Assembly (NCBI GenBank): GCA_001829495.1
Contig: MIBJ01000040.1
Coordinates: 6,855 to 49,724 of the forward strand
DNA: 42,870 bases
DNA from: Spirochaetes bacterium RBG_16_49_21
GTDB lineage: Bacteria > Spirochaetota > UBA4802 > UBA5550
Reading direction: 5' to 3'
Shown one piece after another: positions 40,662 through 42,870 of the stretch; within the stretch, counting starts at the first letter, position 1; every line of letters starts with the position of its first letter. The translations under genes and the position numbers were made by a program. Under the pieces are notes generated by a model, which ran no database searches, had not been told where the DNA came from, and worked only from the letters and a program-made list of their open reading frames with translations.

Positions 40662-41422
40662 CCGGCGGCTCCTGTTCCTATTAAATGATCTAATTTTTTT
40701 TGAAATCTTTGAGAAAGATTATCACTGGAGTTTCCAAAGGCTGTCGAAAGCGAATTTTCTGAGCTTCCGACGTTCCCCCTTATGGGGGGTAGGAGGGGGT
40801 GTTTTTTTCTTGTAATCTCTGACTTATAGTTTCTGTCTGTAGTCTCTGTTAAAGAATTCGCCAATTTGGTAAAATCCAATTCGCCAATTTGGTAAAAACC
40901 GTTTTCGCCAATTTGGTAAAAACGGACTTGTTTTTCGATCAAAATTTGCAAATTGTCAACATTTAGGGCGATATGCACTGTAGGGAAACTTTGAAATTTA
41001 TGGAGTTCCAAGTCGATAATTTTTAAATCCCGCAACGTTTCTAGATTCCGCCGTGCCGTTGTCGGTTTGATCCGACATTCGTCCCACCAATCTGAATTTT
41101 TTTTCACTAGCCAGAAGCGGCCATTTTTATTAATCCGAAGACGCGATTCGCTGTTTTTAGCGGGAAGATGCCAATAAATAATTTGCGAAAGCATCACACC
41201 GGCTGAGAGGGAGCCAGCAATATCAATATAAATGCGCTTTATTAAAATTGAATCGCTTTCAATTTCCGTCCATTCGAGGAAATCAAAACCATGCGACTTT
41301 TTTGATTGACAATTTCTGGGAGTTTCAATATCAGTAATTTTATTACAATCTCCAAAATCATTTAAGCTATTTGAAATAGCCCCGTTGGTTCCCACCGCGG
41401 GGTTTCTTATGCCCTCATTCAT
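40658..41422 (-). CDS. Replication-initiator-like (phage replisome-organiser type) protein
   Basis: 254 residues from ATG 41422 (GGGAG 9 nt upstream). Middle part DIAGSLSAGVMLSQIIYWHLPAK and KKNSDWWDECRIKPTTARRNLETLRDLKIIDLELHKF is a winged-helix pattern found in replication proteins of phages and integrative elements. Residues after about 165 come from DNA repeats: two FYQIGE units, then ITRKKHPLLPPIRGNVG from a G-rich hairpin repeat. The repeats look like an origin inside the gene, as in lambda-like O. An earlier ATG (41485) would overlap the small gene before it. Confidence 0.6.
   Translation of the reverse strand: MNEGIRNPAVGTNGAISNSLNDFGDCNKITDIETPRNCQSKKSHGFDFLEWTEIESDSILIKRIYIDIAGSLSAGVMLSQIIYWHLPAKNSESRLRINKNGRFWLVKKNSDWWDECRIKPTTARRNLETLRDLKIIDLELHKFQSFPTVHIALNVDNLQILIEKQVRFYQIGENGFYQIGELDFTKLANSLTETTDRNYKSEITRKKHPLLPPIRGNVGSSENSLSTAFGNSSDNLSQRFQKKLDHLIGTGAAG
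40772..40802. repeat. G-rich hairpin repeat, copy D (inside the replication-like gene)
   Basis: CCCCC-ttat-GGGGG hairpin followed by AGGAGGGGGTG and a T-run, the same architecture as copies A-C. On the coding strand it encodes a Pro-rich segment (KHPLLPPIRGN). Confidence 0.6.
40811..40848. repeat. Degenerate 11-bp direct repeats
   Basis: TGTAATCTCTG (40811), TATAGTTTCTG (40825) and TGTAGTCTCTG (40838), spaced 14 and 13 bp, inside the replication-like gene next to the 18-bp repeats. Confidence 0.5.
40857..40921. repeat. Three 18-bp iteron-like direct repeats
   Basis: TTCGCCAATTTGGTAAAA occurs exactly at 40857-40874, 40880-40897 and 40904-40921. Starts are 23 and 24 bp apart. Each contains the palindrome CCAATTTGG. 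On the coding (minus) strand two copies are read in one frame (FYQIGE) and the third in another (FTKLAN), so the DNA sequence rather than the protein is what is repeated. A typical layout for initiator-binding iterons. Confidence 0.68.
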
Positions 41423-41585
41423 CGCCATTGTCTCCCGATTGAATTTTTTCCGTAATCGTTCGCTCGACGCGCCTGACTTCACCACCGTGAATAATGACTC
41501 GAATTCCCGCCTCGCCGTAGTGCATCCCGGAAATCTGATCGCGCAGCCAGGCGATGTTGGTCTGTAATAATTTTTCGCTGTTCAT
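41415..41585 (-). CDS. DUF2292-like small protein
   Basis: 56 residues (MNSEKLLQTNIAWLRDQIS, then HYGEAGIRVIIHGGEVRRVERTITEKIQ). The YGEAxIxVxIHGGEVxxVERTxxEK pattern matches DUF2292-type proteins of phages and mobile elements. It overlaps the upstream HTH gene's stop as ATGA (41585-41582) and its own stop overlaps the start of the next gene, so the three are translationally coupled. Too short for a default gene caller. Confidence 0.68.
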   Translation of the reverse strand: MNSEKLLQTNIAWLRDQISGMHYGEAGIRVIIHGGEVRRVERTITEKIQSGDNGDE

Positions 41586-41794
41586 TGCATCACTTCGGTC
41601 GCATTGGCATTAAGCCACTGTTTGATTTTTTCGGGATCGAAGCGTACCGAGCGGCCGCACTTGATAAAGGGGATCGTGCGGTTCATTACATCCCGTCGCA
41701 GTTTGTGTTCCGATACGCGAAGATAACTTGCCAGATCGGAATATCGCCAGAGGGCGGGTTCATTTATTATTTGTTGTTGCATTATGGCCTCCAT
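41582..41794 (-). CDS. Excisionase-like helix-turn-helix protein
   Basis: 70 residues: ALWRYSDLASYLRVSEHKLRRDVMNRTIPFIKCGRSVRFDPEKIKQWL is the MerR-type HTH of the excisionase/HTH_17 family (DNA-binding helix around SEHKLRRDV, wing around IKCGRSVRFD). It probably regulates the element's replication or excision. It heads the leftward operon; a perfect 12-nt palindrome TGGAAGCTTCCA lies about 80 nt upstream (41873-41884). Confidence 0.75.
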   Translation of the reverse strand: MEAIMQQQIINEPALWRYSDLASYLRVSEHKLRRDVMNRTIPFIKCGRSVRFDPEKIKQWLNANATEVMQ

Positions 41795-41902
41795 GATTTA
41801 AGTATCATGAAAATAAAATAATAAATAATCGTAATGTGTAAAGCAGAATGGCGCTGAATGTATGGAATGTTGTGGAAGCTTCCAGAAAGATTCCAGAGGA
41901 TA

Positions 41903-42802
41903 TTATTTATGGTTTAATGCTTTTTGAATTATTTCTTTATAATGTTCGGGATTAACATTATAGTTCCGGCGGGCATTTTTAAAAGTGTATTTTGTATAAG
42001 AATATTTAAAATTTTTTCTTATAAATTTGTGTTGTAGCGCTTTTTTTGTCTGTTCGGACGTAGCTCCGGCTTTCGGTATATCCCATATATCTAACAATGC
42101 GATTATATTTTCAATATTGTTAAGTGATATTATATTTTCTCCTGTTAATCCTTTAATAGTTGTTTTTTGTGTTTGGGTAAGGCCATAATTTAAATCATAT
42201 AAATTTTTCTTCGATATTGTTTTTGATCTTTGATTTTTTGCCGCGGTTTGGTTACTCTCCAATTCATTGATTTTATCTATTATAGAATTGAACATCCATA
42301 TAGTGAACGGTATATCTGCCGGTGAATTGATTCCAGAATTAATTTCGTTAAGATCAATCTCCTCAATGCTAAAATTATCAGGGCCCCTTATAAGCCATGC
42401 CAATTGTTTTATACTAGGCGGTACACCACAGGGGAACCTTGACAGAAAATTTCTTCTGTTTTGCTTGAAGTAATCGTAATGACCTCCCGCCGTCTCTATC
42501 CTTTTTAGTATTAACGCTTTCTTTACCTCTATTGCTTCGATTGCTGATTCGTCAGTCAGCCATGTCGTGAGCGGAACTTCATTTCGTGGATGATTAGTTT
42601 GATAGTATGAAGCGCAGTGATAAATATATTCCCGTACTAATTTGTCAGTCTCAATGATTTCTTTGGCTCGTTTCTCAAGGGCTATAAATGATTTGCCTTT
42701 TAAAATTTTCTCTAATATTTGATCGGCTGTTTCTCGTCTGTTCTGATTTCTTAATGACGCAAGCGCCCTTTGCAGTTCTTCGTTTTTTGGTTCCTTCTCC
42801 AT
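41903..42802 (-). CDS. Unknown 299-residue protein of the element
   Basis: 299 residues, strongly helical, Lys/Glu-rich and AT-rich in codon use (NQNRRETADQILEKILKGKSF; KATKTQKTTIKGL-type stretches). No family recognised and no signal peptide or membrane helix. ATG 42802 has GGAGG about 8 nt upstream. It is separated from the HTH gene by ~110 nt containing a palindrome. May continue the element's cargo. Confidence 0.55.
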   Translation of the reverse strand: MEKEPKNEELQRALASLRNQNRRETADQILEKILKGKSFIALEKRAKEIIETDKLVREYIYHCASYYQTNHPRNEVPLTTWLTDESAIEAIEVKKALILKRIETAGGHYDYFKQNRRNFLSRFPCGVPPSIKQLAWLIRGPDNFSIEEIDLNEINSGINSPADIPFTIWMFNSIIDKINELESNQTAAKNQRSKTISKKNLYDLNYGLTQTQKTTIKGLTGENIISLNNIENIIALLDIWDIPKAGATSEQTKKALQHKFIRKNFKYSYTKYTFKNARRNYNVNPEHYKEIIQKALNHK

Positions 42803-42870
42803 CTCAATACCTCCGTCGTATTGATTTCCGATTGAAAAACGTACGGGAAAGCCGTCGGAAGCGGCCTTGT

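Larger units (their letters stand above)
37017..42870. mobile_element. Left end of an integrated element in a tRNA-Val gene
   Basis: The region starts with a 3' fragment of tRNA-Val (37017-37060, minus strand) without the 5' half. The rest of the window to its right holds a broken antitoxin gene and leftward genes of the kind found in phages or integrative elements (excisionase-like, replication-like, DUF2292-like). Composition is AT-richer with many short genes. The intact tRNA, the second att site and the integrase should lie to the right of the window. Confidence 0.72.

Noticed and set aside
40857-40921. CRISPR-like repeat array
   Set aside because: Only three repeats of 18 bp with spacers of 5-6 bp; this is far too short for CRISPR.

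Overview
The window reads as a chromosome segment of a motile, Gram-negative-type bacterium. It carries two-membrane features (lipoprotein and signal-peptide proteins, a YihG-type acyltransferase, MurJ), flagellar and chemotaxis genes (FlaG-like, CheW, CheA, CheB, CheY) and compact housekeeping operons. Gene content and loose lipoboxes suggest a spirochaete-like organism, but this is an inference; no rRNA or other decisive marker is present.

Layout. 1-2187: an accessory stretch that looks like part of an integron gene-cassette array. It has an NTF2-like gene plus a methyltransferase, an attC-like site, a Phd/VapC toxin-antitoxin cassette and a second, convincing attC-like site. 2557-3516: an exported protein and a PilZ (c-di-GMP) protein. 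3630-6980: tRNA-Val(GAC), thrS, then infC-rpmI-rplT. 7226-8301: an acidic coiled-coil protein followed by ZapA. 8523-13905: chemotaxis genes cheW-cheA-cheB and then cheY; CheA carries an extra C-terminal CheC-like domain. 14158-23677: a dense co-directional run with many short overlaps: scpA, scpB, pheA, tyrA, cmk, rpsA, a membrane-anchored TPR protein, rpmF, acpP, rnc, a Nudix hydrolase, aroB and a STAS protein. 23681-26020 (minus): a TPR exported protein and an ABC ATPase with degenerate catalytic motifs. 26122-36899: murJ, a PfkB kinase, small Cys-containing exported proteins, a FlaG-like protein, an aspartate aminotransferase, a metallo-beta-lactamase-fold hydrolase, a YihG-like acyltransferase, a 4Fe-4S protein and several small proteins.

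37017-42870 is the left end of an integrated mobile element. It begins at a 44-nt 3' fragment of a tRNA-Val(TAC) gene, the classical footprint of tyrosine-recombinase integration, followed by a broken higA-like gene and a leftward gene set: HTH/excisionase-like protein, DUF2292-like small protein, replication-initiator-like protein with internal DNA repeats, and several unknowns. The other end, and presumably the integrase and intact tRNA, lie beyond the window.

G/C-rich hairpin repeats of one architecture (short C-run/G-run hairpin plus a G-rich tail) occur at four places, including one inside a coding region of the mobile element. The most interesting signals are the CheA-CheC fusion, the iteron-like repeats inside the putative replication gene (one copy read in a different frame, so the DNA rather than the peptide appears to be conserved), the degenerate ABC ATPase, the tRNA-Val with C at position 33, and the integron-like left end.
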